Shown here piece after piece: positions 1 through 9,520 of a stretch of DNA of 64,000 bases (position 1 is its first letter; every line of letters begins with the position of its first letter). Origin of the DNA: Desulforamulus aquiferis (lineage in GTDB: Bacteria > Bacillota > Desulfotomaculia > Desulfotomaculales > Desulfotomaculaceae); the NCBI GenBank assembly GCA_004143605.1, contig AWVY01000062.1:53749-117748 (forward strand), in the 5' to 3' direction. The notes under the pieces are model-generated. The model was not told the DNA's origin, did no database searches, and saw only the letters and a program-made list of their open reading frames with translations. Position numbers and translations under genes: made by a program.

Positions 1-228
1 ACACTGTCTGATATTAGGATTTCCTTTGAAAAGGCACTTCAAGAATATCTAAAAAGCATAGCTTTTAGCAGCGATCCGACTGCACGCTATGTTCGAATTG
101 GTTCTCTTCTCTTGGATACGGAAGGGGTTAAAGATTATTCTAACCTATTAGTTAACGGTTCGGAGAGTAACGCAGTAGTAAGCGAGGGACAGGTAGCCGT
201 TATGGGGACGGTGAATTTGAGTGTCTAA
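1..228 (+). CDS. Baseplate J-like protein, C-terminal end (copy 1, cut by window edge)
   Basis: Only the last 75 residues are inside the window, open from base 1 to the TAA at 226-228. They match, residue for residue in pattern, the C-terminus of the second baseplate-J gene at 4729-5863: both have a YL-SIAF segment, a K/RY-KIGS-LL segment and a GxVAVxGTV ending. Baseplate J (XkdT/gp47 family) forms the wedge that joins tail tube, sheath and fibres in contractile tails. The next gene starts 8 bases before this stop, which fits translational coupling in a tail operon. Identity rests on the paralogue in this window and on gene order (J, XkdU, fibre). Confidence is good for family, none for the missing N-terminus. 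Confidence 0.8.
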   Translation, partial: TLSDIRISFEKALQEYLKSIAFSSDPTARYVRIGSLLLDTEGVKDYSNLLVNGSESNAVVSEGQVAVMGTVNLSV

Positions 229-786
229 TATTATATCATCGCAAAGGGGTAAAGCAATGCTTGGTTACTGTCCCCAATATTACGAAACCTCCCGGGTGTT
301 TAAGTCGTATTTACAAGCAGTTGGTCCGGAGCTAGATATTTTTAAGCAAGGTATTGCGGAAACTTGGACCAGTTCTTTGCCCCTACTGCAACCTGGGCAC
401 TGGACATTTGGGAGCAGGAGCTGGGTTTAACCAGCTTAGCCGGTAAGCCCATTGAACAGCGGCGCAGCTTAATCATATCTAAACTGCGGGGAATCGGCAC
501 AATAACCACAGAGCTAATCAAAACCGTTTCCGAAGCATATGACGGCGGAACTGTAGAAGTTACCGAGCAGCCGGAAATTTATCAAATCTCGGTAGAATTT
601 TTTGATACAACCGGAGTACCCCAGAACTTGTTAGATCTTAAAGGGGCCTTGGAAGAAATAAAACCGGCCCACTTAGCAATCCGGTTTATCTTTAAATACC
701 TGCTTATCAGAGATATACACGAAACCATGACCATAAACGAACTCCAGTCAACCCCGCTACACAAATTCGCAGGAGGTGGCTACTAG
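221..786 (+). CDS. XkdU/YmfQ-like baseplate protein, DUF2313 (copy 1, frameshifted)
   Basis: Two overlapping frames together give one protein of about 188 residues that aligns end to end with the intact paralogue at 5841-6428: shared MLxYxPxYY near the N-terminus, then ATWxLDxWEqELGL, QRRxxIxSKxRGxGT and the EEIKPAHL region. The break is near 362, where adding one base joins GIAET to LDQFFAPTATW. DUF2313 proteins (XkdU in PBSX, YmfQ in E. coli e14) sit next to baseplate J and help attach tail fibres. Start is a GTG at 221 overlapping the upstream stop. The frameshift is probably a base-calling deletion, since the same fault recurs all over the window; a true pseudogene cannot be excluded. Confidence 0.8.
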
Positions 787-3493
787 TGGGAAGCAACACA
801 CCTAAGATAGGACTTTATAAGATAAACCCGGAAACAGACGGGGCTCATACTTTTAATGTTGATACTCATTTGAATGATAATTGGGATAAGATCGACCATG
901 AAATAGGTCAGATTAAGGTAACTGATGCAGCACAGTCTGACGCTATTGCTGCGCATTTGGCCGATGGTGTTCAGGATGATGCTCATGGCCTGCAGGCCAT
1001 CTTAGGGGATGCATCTCCGGTGTCGCTAACTTTACCCCACGGGTTGAGTTTAGTTAATGCTGGCAGGTCTTCGGTTTTAAAGCCTAAGTTCAAGGGTAGG
1101 CAATTGGTGAATTTGTTAGGTAGTGATGGGAATTGTGAGGATGTAAATAAATGGTCAACTTATACAGGTGCTGCGAAAGAATTGGATGCTAATAATAAAG
1201 TTTACGGGAGTAATAGCATTAAGCTAACGTTAAATGGGTATACAGCTACCGCACTATATAGCACTATTACGCAATTGGTAAAACCTAATTCTTTTTATAT
1301 TCTGTTAGGGGACTTAAAGAATGGAAACGCTGCGGATGGGTTACGTATAAGATTTAATTATGGTAGTAATTATGTGCACGGGAATAATGTAACTGATACT
1401 TCTAAATTTTCTTTATCCTATGTAAAGTTTGGAACGGGTGGTTCAGTAGGTGAATTACATGCAGAAGTAAGCTGTGCAGGTGCTTCAGGGCAGTATTGTT
1501 ATATGGACGGTATACGAGTTTATGAAATAACCCAAGCTGAATACAACGAACTAGGTACCCTAACCTCAGAAGAAATAGCCGAACGCTATCCTTATGTAGA
1601 TAGTTTTCAATGTGTGCAAAATCCAGCAGTAAGGGTTGAAGGGGTTAATTTACTGCCACCCTTTAGTCAATGGGATGTACATGCTAATGCTAAAGTTGTC
1701 GAGCCGTATAAGTTGGAGCTAAACGCTAGCAGTGCGTGGCAATCAACAAATCTGACCGTAAAGGTAGTAACAAATACCAAGTATACAATTTTATGTAGCC
1801 ATCCAAGTAATTGTGGTTTATATGTAAAAAATGTAGCTAGTGGTGCAGAAATAGCCGTTACTATTGGTACTGGAAAGGCTACATTTACTACACCTGCTAA
1901 CTGTAATGCAATTTACATAGAAGCGTCTAATACTACAACAGGTACATTTACTTTCTCTAATCCAATGCTAGTCCTTGGCGACACCTTATCAACAGAATTC
2001 AAACCATATAATACATCCTTTCTCTATCTTCAAACCCCTCTTTATGAAGGTGAAACTTTGGAGGAAATTGACGGCAAGTGGCTGCGAACTAAGAAGTGGG
2101 AAAAGGTTGTATTAGATGGGAGTTTGGATTTTGTAAATACTGTTATTTATACAAACTATAAGCGTGTCTCTATCCCTGTAAGTTTTTTACCAAATGCAAC
2201 AGATGGGGTAAATAATAACCCTAACAGTTTTTTAATTAAATACAATGGTAATTTGGTATCTAATTTTATTCAACCTTGGGGCGATCAAGAAGAACATATT
2301 ATCACTACTAACCATCTGCATATCATTATCCTTAATAGTGACTCCGGATGGGGCGAAAATTACACACCGACAGTTGACGAGATTAAGGCGTTTTTCCTGG
2401 GTTGGCGAATGTATAACGGGGATTTGTATACCGCAAGCACGTCACTAGGAACGACATACAGTGGCGCTGGTACTAAAAAGTGGGCGTGGGTCGGTAAACC
2501 AGACGGTAGCGTTAATACGTTGCTACAACGCTAGCTCCAAATTACACACCCTACCAACTACACTACCAACTAGCAACACCAATTGTTGAAGAAGTACAGG
2601 TAGAAGGTAAGTTGGTGGTAAATGAAGGATTAAATCAGGTGGAAGTGTTTGAAGGCGTTGTGGTTAGGGAGCTGGCTAATCCGTCTAAACATAGCAACTA
2701 TGCAGCTAGTCCATATTATGCAATCAATGCTAATACCGCTGGTAGTTACCCTAGTAACCCTTTAACCCACAAACCAAAGCAAATACTGCAAGTGTTTAAG
2801 AATAGTAAGTTAGATTCTAGCTGGGTACTAGGTGCTGACGGTACAGTAACGGGATGGATTAATGGGGTATATGCATACATTTTAGGTAGTAACTTCGACC
2901 CAACCGCCCAATACTCAGTAACCTATCTAGCATTACCAGAGGAATTTACAGCCCCGTTGATTAGTGTCGAGTGCACGGTTGATAATAATCTAAAGACTAC
3001 GGTAGATACTCTGGTGGATGAATTGGCTAAAGTAACTACGGATGTTGGTGCTTTGGAGGTGGCGTTGAGGAATAGGGGATTGTTGAATAAATTACTTCAT
3101 TGCTCAATACAAACAGATTATGCTCAAAGTATACCAACAGCAACAGATACAAAAGTAGGACTTAATTACGTAAACCAAGATACTCATGGTTTAGCTAATC
3201 TGGTCTCTAGTTCAATAATTATAAAAGAACCTGGTACGTATGTGATTACAGGATATGCCACATTTGCAGGTAGTACCTCTGGAATTCGCACTTTAACTAT
3301 AATGTACAATGACAACTTTTTAGTTAGACAAAATACGAACGCTGTAAGTATAGGAAATACTTTTGTTTCTGTTTTCGATATAGTTAAAATAACCACACCT
3401 AACCAACAAATAAGTTTACAGGTATACCAAAACTCAGGGAATGCAATAAATTTAACTTATGCAAGATTAATATTACTTAAGGTAGGTGATTAA
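786..3493 (+). CDS. Phage tail fibre protein (copy 1, frameshifted)
   Basis: Starts with GTG at 786, overlapping the previous TAG by one base. The N-terminal ~80 residues (TPKIGLYKINPETDGAHTFN, then HLADGVQDDAHG) are of the kind found in PBSX-type fibre/tail-collar proteins; a similar THLADGVQ motif recurs in the gene at 7514. The first frame ends at 2534, but the frame starting at a weak TTG (2612) is open upstream past that stop, so one added base near 2525 would give a single protein of about 900 residues. The middle holds beta-rich stretches typical of fibres and a C-terminal trimerising or receptor-binding part is likely. It follows J and XkdU, the usual place for the host-recognition fibre. 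It could also be two proteins. Confidence 0.65.
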
Positions 3494-3494
3494 C

Positions 3495-3979
3495 ATGAAC
3501 TACTTACCCATTTGCATCCAAAAACCCGTCAACCTCAGCAAACTAGCTGACGAATTGTTAGCTCAAAACCTCATCCAACCCCTACAGCCCAATGGAACCA
3601 GTACGGTATATGGAACAGAGGAATCAGTCACCATCTATGTCTACCCTGGCATAACTCAGGAGGAATTAGATGCTATTGGGGAGGAGGTCGAATCCCATGA
3701 CCCAACCCCGGTACCGGAGCCGCCCAGCGAAATAGAAGTAGTTGGTCGCCAGTTAGTCGACAAGGAACTACAAATACTGGAATTACAAGGTCAAAATCAA
3801 CTACTTGGCCAGCAGGTTGTAGGACTAGAACTACAAAACCTAGAACTGCAAAATCAAAACACTATGTTAGGTGGCCAGGTGGTTGGACTTGAACTGAAAA
3901 TCAAATGCAAGAACAACAATTGGTCGACATGGATTTAAGGCTACTAAATTTAGAAATGGGAGGGACTGCAAGTGAGTAA
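3495..3979 (+). CDS. Small tail protein with coiled-coil LEL(Q)N repeats (frameshifted at C-terminus)
   Basis: Begins at ATG 3495, just after the fibre gene. The first 75 residues look globular (NYLPICIQKPVNLSKLADEL), then a Pro-rich hinge (PTPVPEPPSE) leads to a near-perfect repeat of ELQxLELQxQNxxLGxQVVGLEL, which should form a coiled coil. The called frame ends at 3938 in a Lys/Asn/Trp tail that does not fit, whereas one added base near 3895 continues the heptads (ENQMQEQQLVDMDLRLLNLE) to a TAA at 3977-3979, next to the following gene's start. Function is not known. Position between fibre and XkdX suggests a fibre chaperone or assembly factor like those encoded directly after phage fibres, but that is inference. 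Confidence 0.6.
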
Positions 3980-4115
3980 TTTAGAACGGGTGAAGTATTA
4001 TTTTGAGAAGGGCTGGGCTACTGTGGTCCAGGTGCAAATGTACGTTCAGTACAGCGTGATCACCGGCGAGGAATTTGAGGAGATTACCGGAGAAGCTTAT
4101 AGCACAACTACATAA
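3972..4115 (+). CDS. XkdX-like small phage protein
   Basis: A 47-residue reading frame starting at GTG 3972, which overlaps the repaired stop of the coiled-coil gene. The protein (MSNLERVKYYFEKGWATVVQ, then VQYSVITGEEFEEITGE) has the short, aromatic-rich make-up and the KxYYxxGxW-like core of the XkdX family, whose members lie between fibre genes and the holin in PBSX-type modules. Its role in the tail is unknown in the family. A ~190-base stretch without a gene follows before the holin. The frame is short, but start coupling, gene order and motif together make it credible. Confidence 0.65.
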   Translation: MSNLERVKYYFEKGWATVVQVQMYVQYSVITGEEFEEITGEAYSTTT

Positions 4116-4303
4116 TAGACTTAAAATGCGAAGCATTGAGCAAACATATATCTTTTATTAAAAATATAATTATAATCCAATGCTAGGGTTTGAAAAACAA
4201 AAACACAAGTATACAAAATAACATCTATGCTGTAGAGCGGACATTTTTATACCCAGAATAACAAATTTTACCCTCTGATTGACATCGATAGGGAGGTAGG
4301 GTA

Positions 4304-4714
4304 ATGCGGGAATTCGGTATTAAGGCCACTGTTGCTTCAATTAGCACGGTGGCTACATATTTATTTGGGGGGTGGTCTCCAACGTTGGAATTGTTGGTCT
4401 TTATGGTGGTTATTGACTACATTACTGGCTTATATGCCGCTTATTCACAAGGCCAACTTTCCAGTCAGGTTGGGTTCTGCGGTATTGCCAAAAAGCTGTT
4501 TATATTTCTTTTGATAGCAGTGGCCCATAAGATGGATATGGCCTTCGATTCACCAGGATTTTTGCGGAATCTAATCACCTATTTCTATATAGCCAATGAA
4601 GGCCTATCCATGCTGGAAAATATGGCTAGGGCAGGAATGGCAATACCGGAACCACTAAAAGCAGCACTTATTCAAATCAAAAACGAAGCGGAAAAATACA
4701 AATCGAAGGAATAA
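4304..4714 (+). CDS. Phage holin, toxin-secretion/Cph1-type family
   Basis: A 136-residue membrane protein starting at ATG 4304 behind a strong GGGAGG. Two or three hydrophobic segments (about 8-25, 28-48 and 65-80) surround the motif DYITGLYAAYSQGQLSSQVG, which is diagnostic for the phage_holin_4 / TcdE-UtxA type family. The C-terminus is charged (NEAEKYKSKE), as usual. Holins open the cytoplasmic membrane so that the endolysin can reach the wall; the amidase at 9521 is the likely partner. It is odd that the holin lies between two baseplate cassettes rather than beside the amidase, which supports a cassette insertion or duplication after it. Confidence 0.85.
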   Translation: MREFGIKATVASISTVATYLFGGWSPTLELLVFMVVIDYITGLYAAYSQGQLSSQVGFCGIAKKLFIFLLIAVAHKMDMAFDSPGFLRNLITYFYIANEGLSMLENMARAGMAIPEPLKAALIQIKNEAEKYKSKE

Positions 4715-4728
4715 TGGGAGGTGATTCA

Positions 4729-5863
4729 TTGACAACCTTACCCGAATATTTAACTAGCCAGACAGAAGAAGCTATAAGGCAGAAAATGTTTAATAGCTTG
4801 CCCTCGAATTTAGATAAATCCGAGGGCAGTTTTATTTGGGACTCATTGTCTCCTGCAGCCATAGAGTTAGCCCTTGCAGCATTGTGGCTCAGGATGTTTT
4901 AAAAATGAGTTTTGCCGGTTCTACCTTTGGCCCATATCTAGATTTGAGGTGTGATGAGCACGGAGTTACCAGGCTGCCTGCCGTAAAGGCTGTTGGTCAG
5001 GTTATGTTTTCAGGTGCCGCAGGTACGGTAATTCCTGCAGGAACAACAGTGGCAACACCGTCCGATCCGGCTACCAACAACCCATCAGTAAAATTTGTTA
5101 CTAATACAGATGCTATCCTTGATGGTTCAGGGGTTTGCTATGTTGAAGTAGAAGCCATTGAAGCAGGCAAGGCAGGGAATGTGGGAGCCCAAAGTATTAG
5201 TGTTATGGTAACTCCTGTAACCGGCATAGCCGGCGTCACAAACCCGAACGAAACAAGTGGCGGCAGTGACCAAGAAAGTGACGAAGACTCTTAATCAGGT
5301 ATTATTCTAAAGTACGCTCACCAGGAACCAGCGGTAATAAAGCAGACTATATTAACTGGGCACGTGAAGTGCCTGGAGTTGGCGGAGTTCACGTTATTCC
5401 TCTTTGGGATGGTCCTGGTAGTGTCAAAGTCGTATTAATTGGTACGGATAAATATCCTGCAAATGAAAATTTAGTCAATGATGTTCAGAACTATATAGCA
5501 CCTACATTGGGGACCGGCGAAGGGAAAGCCCCCATTGGAGCAAATGTAACAGTGGCAGCTGCAGAGGCGATTGACATAGAAATATCCGCCACTGTGGAAT
5601 TAACCGGTACTAGGACACTAATGGAGGTAAAAACAGCCTTTGAGACTGCCTTGACGGAATACCTTGGAAGCATTGCCTTTACAGCTAATCCAAATGTTAA
5701 GTATACAAAGATAGGATCTATGTTGCTAGTTACTGACGGAGTTGAAGACTTCACAGATTTAAAGGTAAACAACAGTACAGAGAGAGTCTTAATAGATGCA
5801 AGTAAGGGTGAAGTGGCTGTTAAAGGAACGGTGACATTGAATGAGCAGCTATCAAATGATTAG
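4729..5863 (+). CDS. Baseplate J-like protein, XkdT family (copy 2, two frameshifts)
   Basis: Three consecutive frames make one protein of about 378 residues, near the usual XkdT length. I prefer TTG 4729, seven bases after GGGAGG, over the ATG at 4714. Breaks near 4889 (missing G: ALW then AQDVLKMSF) and 5286 (missing T: EDS then LIRYYSKVRSPGTSG) are both healed by one added base. Family landmarks visible are the LDLRCDEHGVTRLPAxKAxG and VRSPGTSGNKADYxxWAREVPGV stretches typical of baseplate_J (PF04865). It would form the baseplate wedge in a contractile tail. The last 23 bases overlap the XkdU gene. The C-terminus is clearly paralogous to the fragment at 1-228. Confidence 0.85.
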
Positions 5864-6428
5864 TAAAAGAGGGCAGGAAATGTTGTCATACCTGCCTCGT
5901 TATTATCAGACATCAAAGATAGTCAAGTCAGTAATAGCTGCTCAAGGTACAGAGGTTGATAAGTTAAGAAATGCTTTAAATGAAATACTTGAGCAAAATT
6001 ATGTTAACACTGCAACCTGGGGTCTTGATAACTGGGAAAAAGAACTTGCAATCAAATCTAATGCAGGCAAGCCTGATGACCAACGCAGGGCTGTTATTAA
6101 ATCTAAAATTAGAGGTGTCGGGACAGTCACCATCAACTTAATAAAGAATGTCGCTGAAGCCTATGATGGTGGCAGAGTTGAAATCACAAAGGGGCCACTA
6201 ATATATCAGTTTACAGTTAAGTTCATCGATACACGTGGCATACCTCCAAACATAAACGATCTTAAAGCCCTCATTGAAGAAATTAAGCCTGCACATCTTT
6301 CAGTTGTATATGAATACAGATATCTCTTATGGAATGAGCTGGATGCTAAGAAATTAACTTGGAACCAGTTGGACACTAAAAACTTAACCTGGGATGACTA
6401 TGAAACAGGGGGGTGGCTGAATGCCTAA
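5841..6428 (+). CDS. XkdU/YmfQ-like baseplate protein, DUF2313 (copy 2, intact)
   Basis: An intact 195-residue protein whose ATG lies within the end of the J gene (23-base overlap, coupled translation). Core motifs are MLSYLPRYYQTSKI at 14-27, ATWGLDNWEKELAI around 58-71, QRRAVIKSKIRGVGTVT around 82-98 and EEIKPAHLS near 150. The C-terminal extension carries a duplicated short repeat (KLTWNQLDTKNLTWDDY). DUF2313 proteins sit at the baseplate between J and the fibre. It is the reference that shows the copy at 221-786 is frameshifted. The two copies differ at many positions, so the duplication is old or the second cassette was acquired from a related phage. Confidence 0.85.
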   Translation: MSSYQMISKRGQEMLSYLPRYYQTSKIVKSVIAAQGTEVDKLRNALNEILEQNYVNTATWGLDNWEKELAIKSNAGKPDDQRRAVIKSKIRGVGTVTINLIKNVAEAYDGGRVEITKGPLIYQFTVKFIDTRGIPPNINDLKALIEEIKPAHLSVVYEYRYLLWNELDAKKLTWNQLDTKNLTWDDYETGGWLNA

Positions 6429-6722
6429 TATTACTCCGAACTTAGGGTTGAAAAACCACTAGGTAATGAGACCGTTAATCGGCAGGCATATAACGAGAAT
6501 TTGGATCTGATTGATCAAAACGCTGCCAAGAAATCTGAGCTTAATGCCCATTTAAGTGGACATTTGAGGGTAATAGTGTCACAAACACCTCCTGAATCCA
6601 ATGCAAGCACCTACTGGTTTGAAGATTTAGGAGAGTCTATTGAGTTGGCTGGTGGTGGCTTAATAATAGGAAACGCCAGTATGGATAACGATAAAGAAAT
6701 TTGGTTTGATAGAAATATTTAG
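6421..6722 (+). CDS. Small phage tail/fibre N-terminal protein (frameshifted)
   Basis: ATG 6421 overlaps the XkdU stop. The first frame reads MPNITPNLGLKNH and stops at 6462; one added base in the A-run near 6455 gives GLKKPLGNETVNRQAYNENL, continuing in the open frame to 6722 for about 100 residues. The opening resembles the N-terminus of Firmicute tail-fibre-like proteins and of the copy-1 fibre at 786 (TPKIGLYKIN), and 'NENLDLIDQNAAKKSELNAHL' resembles their 'NDNWDKIDHEIG' region. It may be a fibre head detached from its shaft, or an adaptor between XkdU and the next fibre. No enzymatic motif is visible. Confidence 0.6.
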
Positions 6723-6734
6723 GAGGCGAGAGTA

Positions 6735-7499
6735 TTGGCAGATAAAAAAGTTCAGATAAAAATTAAAAATGGACAAAACTGGGATAATATTTTTCCTAAA
6801 ACTAACGTGGAAGTAGTTGAAGGGCTAGATACAGCTCTAAATAATAAGGTAGATAAGGTTACTGGTAAGGGACTATCCACAGAAGATTATACGTCCGCTG
6901 AAAAAACAAAGCTGGAAGGAATTGAGGCTGCGGCTCAGGTAAACTCAGTCACCAGTGTAGCAAATAAAACAGGTGCAGTAGCACTGACTAAAAGCGATGT
7001 AGGCTTAGGTAATGTAGAAAATTACTCTATCGCTACACAGGCTGAGTCTGAGGCTGGAACCGTGACTAACAAGTATATGACCCCTCAGAGAACTAAACAA
7101 GCAATTGCGGCACAGACTGCCAATCTTGGCGGAGGGGATATGCTTAAGTCTGTATATGATTTAAACAATAATGGGAAAGTGGATACAGCTGAACAGGCTG
7201 ACAGTGTTCCTTGGGCAGGTATTATTGGCAAACCTTCTGAATTCACACCTGAATCACACCTTCATTCAGGTGAAAGCATCACAAGCGGTACAATATCTGC
7301 TACAAGACTTCCTAACTCAAGCACCACTGCAAAGGGAGCAGTGCAGTTAAACAATACAACAAACAGTACAAGCACTTCACTGGCAGCCACAGCTAACGCT
7401 GTTAAGGTAACCTATGACCTCGCATCGGAAAAATCTAAAATTGTTGTAAGTGCAACGGAGCCTACGGGAGCAGATATTTGGATTGAAGAATTAGTGTAA
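6735..7499 (+). CDS. Phage tail fibre protein with KVDKVxGKGLSTEDYT motif
   Basis: A 254-residue protein from a TTG at 6735 behind AGGAGGCGAG. Residues ~30-70 contain LNNKVDKVTGKGLSTEDYTSAEKTKLEGIEAAA split over two short blocks, the widespread collagen-like/tail-fibre connector of Firmicute phages. A trimeric stalk segment follows (LTKSDVGLGNVENYS, another common fibre motif), then a Thr/Ser/Asn-rich shaft. The C-terminus (EPTGADIWIEELV) resembles the ends of the adjacent small proteins and may dock on them. Together with the genes at 6421, 7514 and 7748 it seems to build a composite second fibre. The receptor is unknown. Confidence 0.75.
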   Translation: MADKKVQIKIKNGQNWDNIFPKTNVEVVEGLDTALNNKVDKVTGKGLSTEDYTSAEKTKLEGIEAAAQVNSVTSVANKTGAVALTKSDVGLGNVENYSIATQAESEAGTVTNKYMTPQRTKQAIAAQTANLGGGDMLKSVYDLNNNGKVDTAEQADSVPWAGIIGKPSEFTPESHLHSGESITSGTISATRLPNSSTTAKGAVQLNNTTNSTSTSLAATANAVKVTYDLASEKSKIVVSATEPTGADIWIEELV

Positions 7500-7513
7500 A
7501 GGTGGGATAAGTG

Positions 7514-7744
7514 ATGCCAGCAAAAAATGTCCTTCAAAAGTATTGGAACGGAACAGATTGGGTTGAGTTACACCCGGTAACCAAAGCCTCAAATGTGATT
7601 ATGAGTGATCATATTTCAGTTCAAGATAAATTAGATACGCATTTGGCCGATGGAGTGCAACATAAGATTGTTGATTCAAGTAATGGTTCTAAATATATGT
7701 GGAAAATTGAAAATGGCCAACTTTTCATAGAGGAGGTAGGTTAA
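7514..7744 (+). CDS. Small phage tail protein with HLADGVQ motif
   Basis: A 76-residue protein; ATG 7514 is preferred to the GTG three bases upstream, with GGTGGGATAAG ahead of it. It contains THLADGVQHK, related to AAHLADGVQDDAHG in the fibre at 786, and ends in a small beta-rich domain (YMWKIENGQLFIEEVG). The N-terminus (VLQKYWNGTDWVELHP) looks like the opening of fibre adaptor proteins. The function is not recognised. Its tight spacing with the neighbouring fibre genes suggests it is a structural part of the same fibre complex. Confidence 0.6.
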   Translation: MPAKNVLQKYWNGTDWVELHPVTKASNVIMSDHISVQDKLDTHLADGVQHKIVDSSNGSKYMWKIENGQLFIEEVG

Positions 7745-7747
7745 TAT

Positions 7748-8638
7748 ATGGCGATAGGTGATAAACTCTATGTCGCAGACAAACCAACAATTGATGCTAC
7801 CAAAGGTGTAGTTGATAATATTAATACAAACATAGGCTCAAATGCTGACTTAAGTTCTTCCAGTGGTTCTGTACACGCTAAACTTAAAGAATCTAGAAGT
7901 GCAATAACTACTGTAAATAATACAGCAAATACCATTAACACTAATGTTAGTACAGCTAATACAAATATAAATATTGCTAACACCAACATCAATACCATCA
8001 GTACTAACATAGGTTCCAACGCAGATGCTAGTTCTGCCACAGGTTCTGTCCATGCCAAGATAAAAGATGTCAAGACATTGCTTTCTACAGTTAACACTAA
8101 TGTAGGTTCTAATGCTGATGCTAGTTCTGCTACTGGTAGCGTGCATGGTAAATTGAAGGATATTAAGAGTGCTATAAGTGGCGTAGGTACGCCTAGGAAT
8201 GATTTGTTTAGTTATCAAGGAAGTACTAATAATACAAATGGGCTTGTGACAGTTCTTGATGTTGTTGGTTCTGGTACCCTTAGTCATGCGTGCGCAAGAA
8301 CATATTCATCTAGTGGATTTACAAGTAGCATTAGAGTAACTATTGATAGTCAAATAGTTTTATATGTGAGTGGTAGTTATAGTGGCCCATATTTGGTTGG
8401 ATTAATAAACCCTGCAATGTTATATGTTTCTGATAACAATACTTTTGTGCATAATGTTGGTTTAGTTGTGTCTAGTATAATATATGATGGATTATTCCCA
8501 CATAGTGCTGAGCAATCTAATAAATTGTTTATACTTCATTCTCCGTTAGTATTTAAGAGTAATTTAAAAATTGAAATTAACTATAATAGTAGTACAGTTC
8601 ATTGTAGGTACGCATATGGTGGAACTATAAACAGATAA
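7748..8638 (+). CDS. Phage tail fibre-like protein with NTNIGSNAD repeats
   Basis: A 296-residue protein from ATG 7748, four bases after the previous stop with an AGGAGGT site. The N-terminal half has three copies of an approximately 22-residue unit, (I/V)NTN(I/V)GSNADxSSxxGSVHxK(L/I)K, separated by Asn/Thr-rich linkers (TANTNINIANTNIN). This periodic make-up predicts a fibrous trimeric coil. The C-terminal ~125 residues are a separate globular beta-rich domain and the likely receptor-binding tip. No homologue is recognised for the tip. The repeats make the antisense frame open, which explains long but spurious minus-strand frames here. Confidence 0.65.
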   Translation: MAIGDKLYVADKPTIDATKGVVDNINTNIGSNADLSSSSGSVHAKLKESRSAITTVNNTANTINTNVSTANTNINIANTNINTISTNIGSNADASSATGSVHAKIKDVKTLLSTVNTNVGSNADASSATGSVHGKLKDIKSAISGVGTPRNDLFSYQGSTNNTNGLVTVLDVVGSGTLSHACARTYSSSGFTSSIRVTIDSQIVLYVSGSYSGPYLVGLINPAMLYVSDNNTFVHNVGLVVSSIIYDGLFPHSAEQSNKLFILHSPLVFKSNLKIEINYNSSTVHCRYAYGGTINR

Positions 8639-8650
8639 GGAGTGTGTCTT

Positions 8651-9019
8651 ATGAATATTGAATATCGTATAGAGAATGGCGACAAACTATATATAGTAAA
8701 AGAATTAGAAGAATACACTATGAAACAGTTTGTAGGATTGTCGAAATGTATTATTGTAGAATGTAATAATAGTACAATTTCTGTAGGAGAAATTACTAAT
8801 ATTGTTTTTAAACATTCTATTTTTAATACAGACACAGGAGATTATGTTGTTGATAATGATAACATTGATATCGTCCATGTTGATATTGGAGGGAATCAAC
8901 TAGATGTGGAACCAGGAGAAGCAATTGAATTTTCTAGTCTCGAACCTGGAAAATATACAATTACTTCTACAAACACAGGTGTTCAAAATGCAGAATTAGA
9001 GGTGATTGTACATGGTTAA
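8651..9019 (+). CDS. Hypothetical phage tail-region protein
   Basis: 122 residues from ATG 8651, preceded by AAGGAGTGTG; an earlier in-frame GTG at 8642 is less well placed. The sequence is acidic and beta-rich. The C-terminal half (VEPGEAIEFSSLEPGKYTIT) looks like an Ig-like or carbohydrate-binding beta-sandwich ending in a GxYTITxTN strand, as in proteins that decorate phage tips. I do not recognise a family. It overlaps the next gene by 8 bases, so the pair is probably translated together. Base composition (about 30% GC) is lower than in the baseplate genes, suggesting more recent acquisition of the tip genes. Confidence 0.5.
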   Translation: MNIEYRIENGDKLYIVKELEEYTMKQFVGLSKCIIVECNNSTISVGEITNIVFKHSIFNTDTGDYVVDNDNIDIVHVDIGGNQLDVEPGEAIEFSSLEPGKYTITSTNTGVQNAELEVIVHG

Positions 9020-9200
9020 AAAGATTGTTATTGATGCATCAGAAAAGTATTTAGCAAAAAAGGAAAGGGAGGTTCGTATTAGGGGTCGTTTTGATAGTCC
9101 TAAAAGTAATCCAACCAATAAAGATATATATGCGTTTTTAAGTGATACAAATTTAAGACTTTCTGAGATTTATGATTTAATAAAATCAAAAAAGGGATGA
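9012..9200 (+). CDS. Small basic hypothetical protein at end of tail operon
   Basis: 62 residues from ATG 9012, inside the end of the previous frame. It is Lys/Arg-rich at the N-terminus (KKIVIDASEKYLAKKEREVR), followed by a helical C-terminus (DIYAFLSDTNLRLSEIYDLI). There is no recognised domain. Small proteins of this sort often close phage tail operons. It is followed by about 310 bases with no gene, containing the terminator at 9429-9472, so it is the last gene of this transcript unless the amidase is read through. Confidence 0.45.
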   Translation: MVKKIVIDASEKYLAKKEREVRIRGRFDSPKSNPTNKDIYAFLSDTNLRLSEIYDLIKSKKG

Positions 9201-9428
9201 CTTAATTGAATTGTGAATATACTCTACTAACTAAAAACCAATATTGTAGAACCTAACCAGTATAATTGCCAATCATACAACCAATCAAAGAGAGCACTAA
9301 ACAAGTAGTATAATTTGATAAATAATAGTAAAAGACATTAGACTTAAAATATGCATCAAATTAAATAGAATGACCTTCAAGGGATATCTCTAAACCCAAC
9401 ATGAAATAAACAACAGAACAATTCGGTT

Positions 9429-9472
9429 GAGAAAAAGAGGTGTCCACTCATTGTGGACATCCTCTTTTTCTC
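9429..9472. terminator. Strong bidirectional hairpin terminator
   Basis: Arms GAGAAAAAGAGG-TGTCCAC and GTGGACA-T-CCTCTTTTTCTC pair with one bulged base around the loop TCATT. Both outer ends are A- or T-rich, so it can act in both directions. It lies in the 310-base gene-free stretch 9201-9511 between the tail operon and the amidase; I see nothing else there. Confidence 0.75.
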
Positions 9473-9520
9473 AGTTTAAGAATTATGCAGTAATTAGTAG
9501 GGTAAGAGAAGGTGAATTTA

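Noticed and set aside
7768..8287. Long minus-strand frames opposite the NTN-repeat fibre gene
   Set aside because: They arise from the repeated codons of the sense gene; no ribosome site and no protein-like composition.
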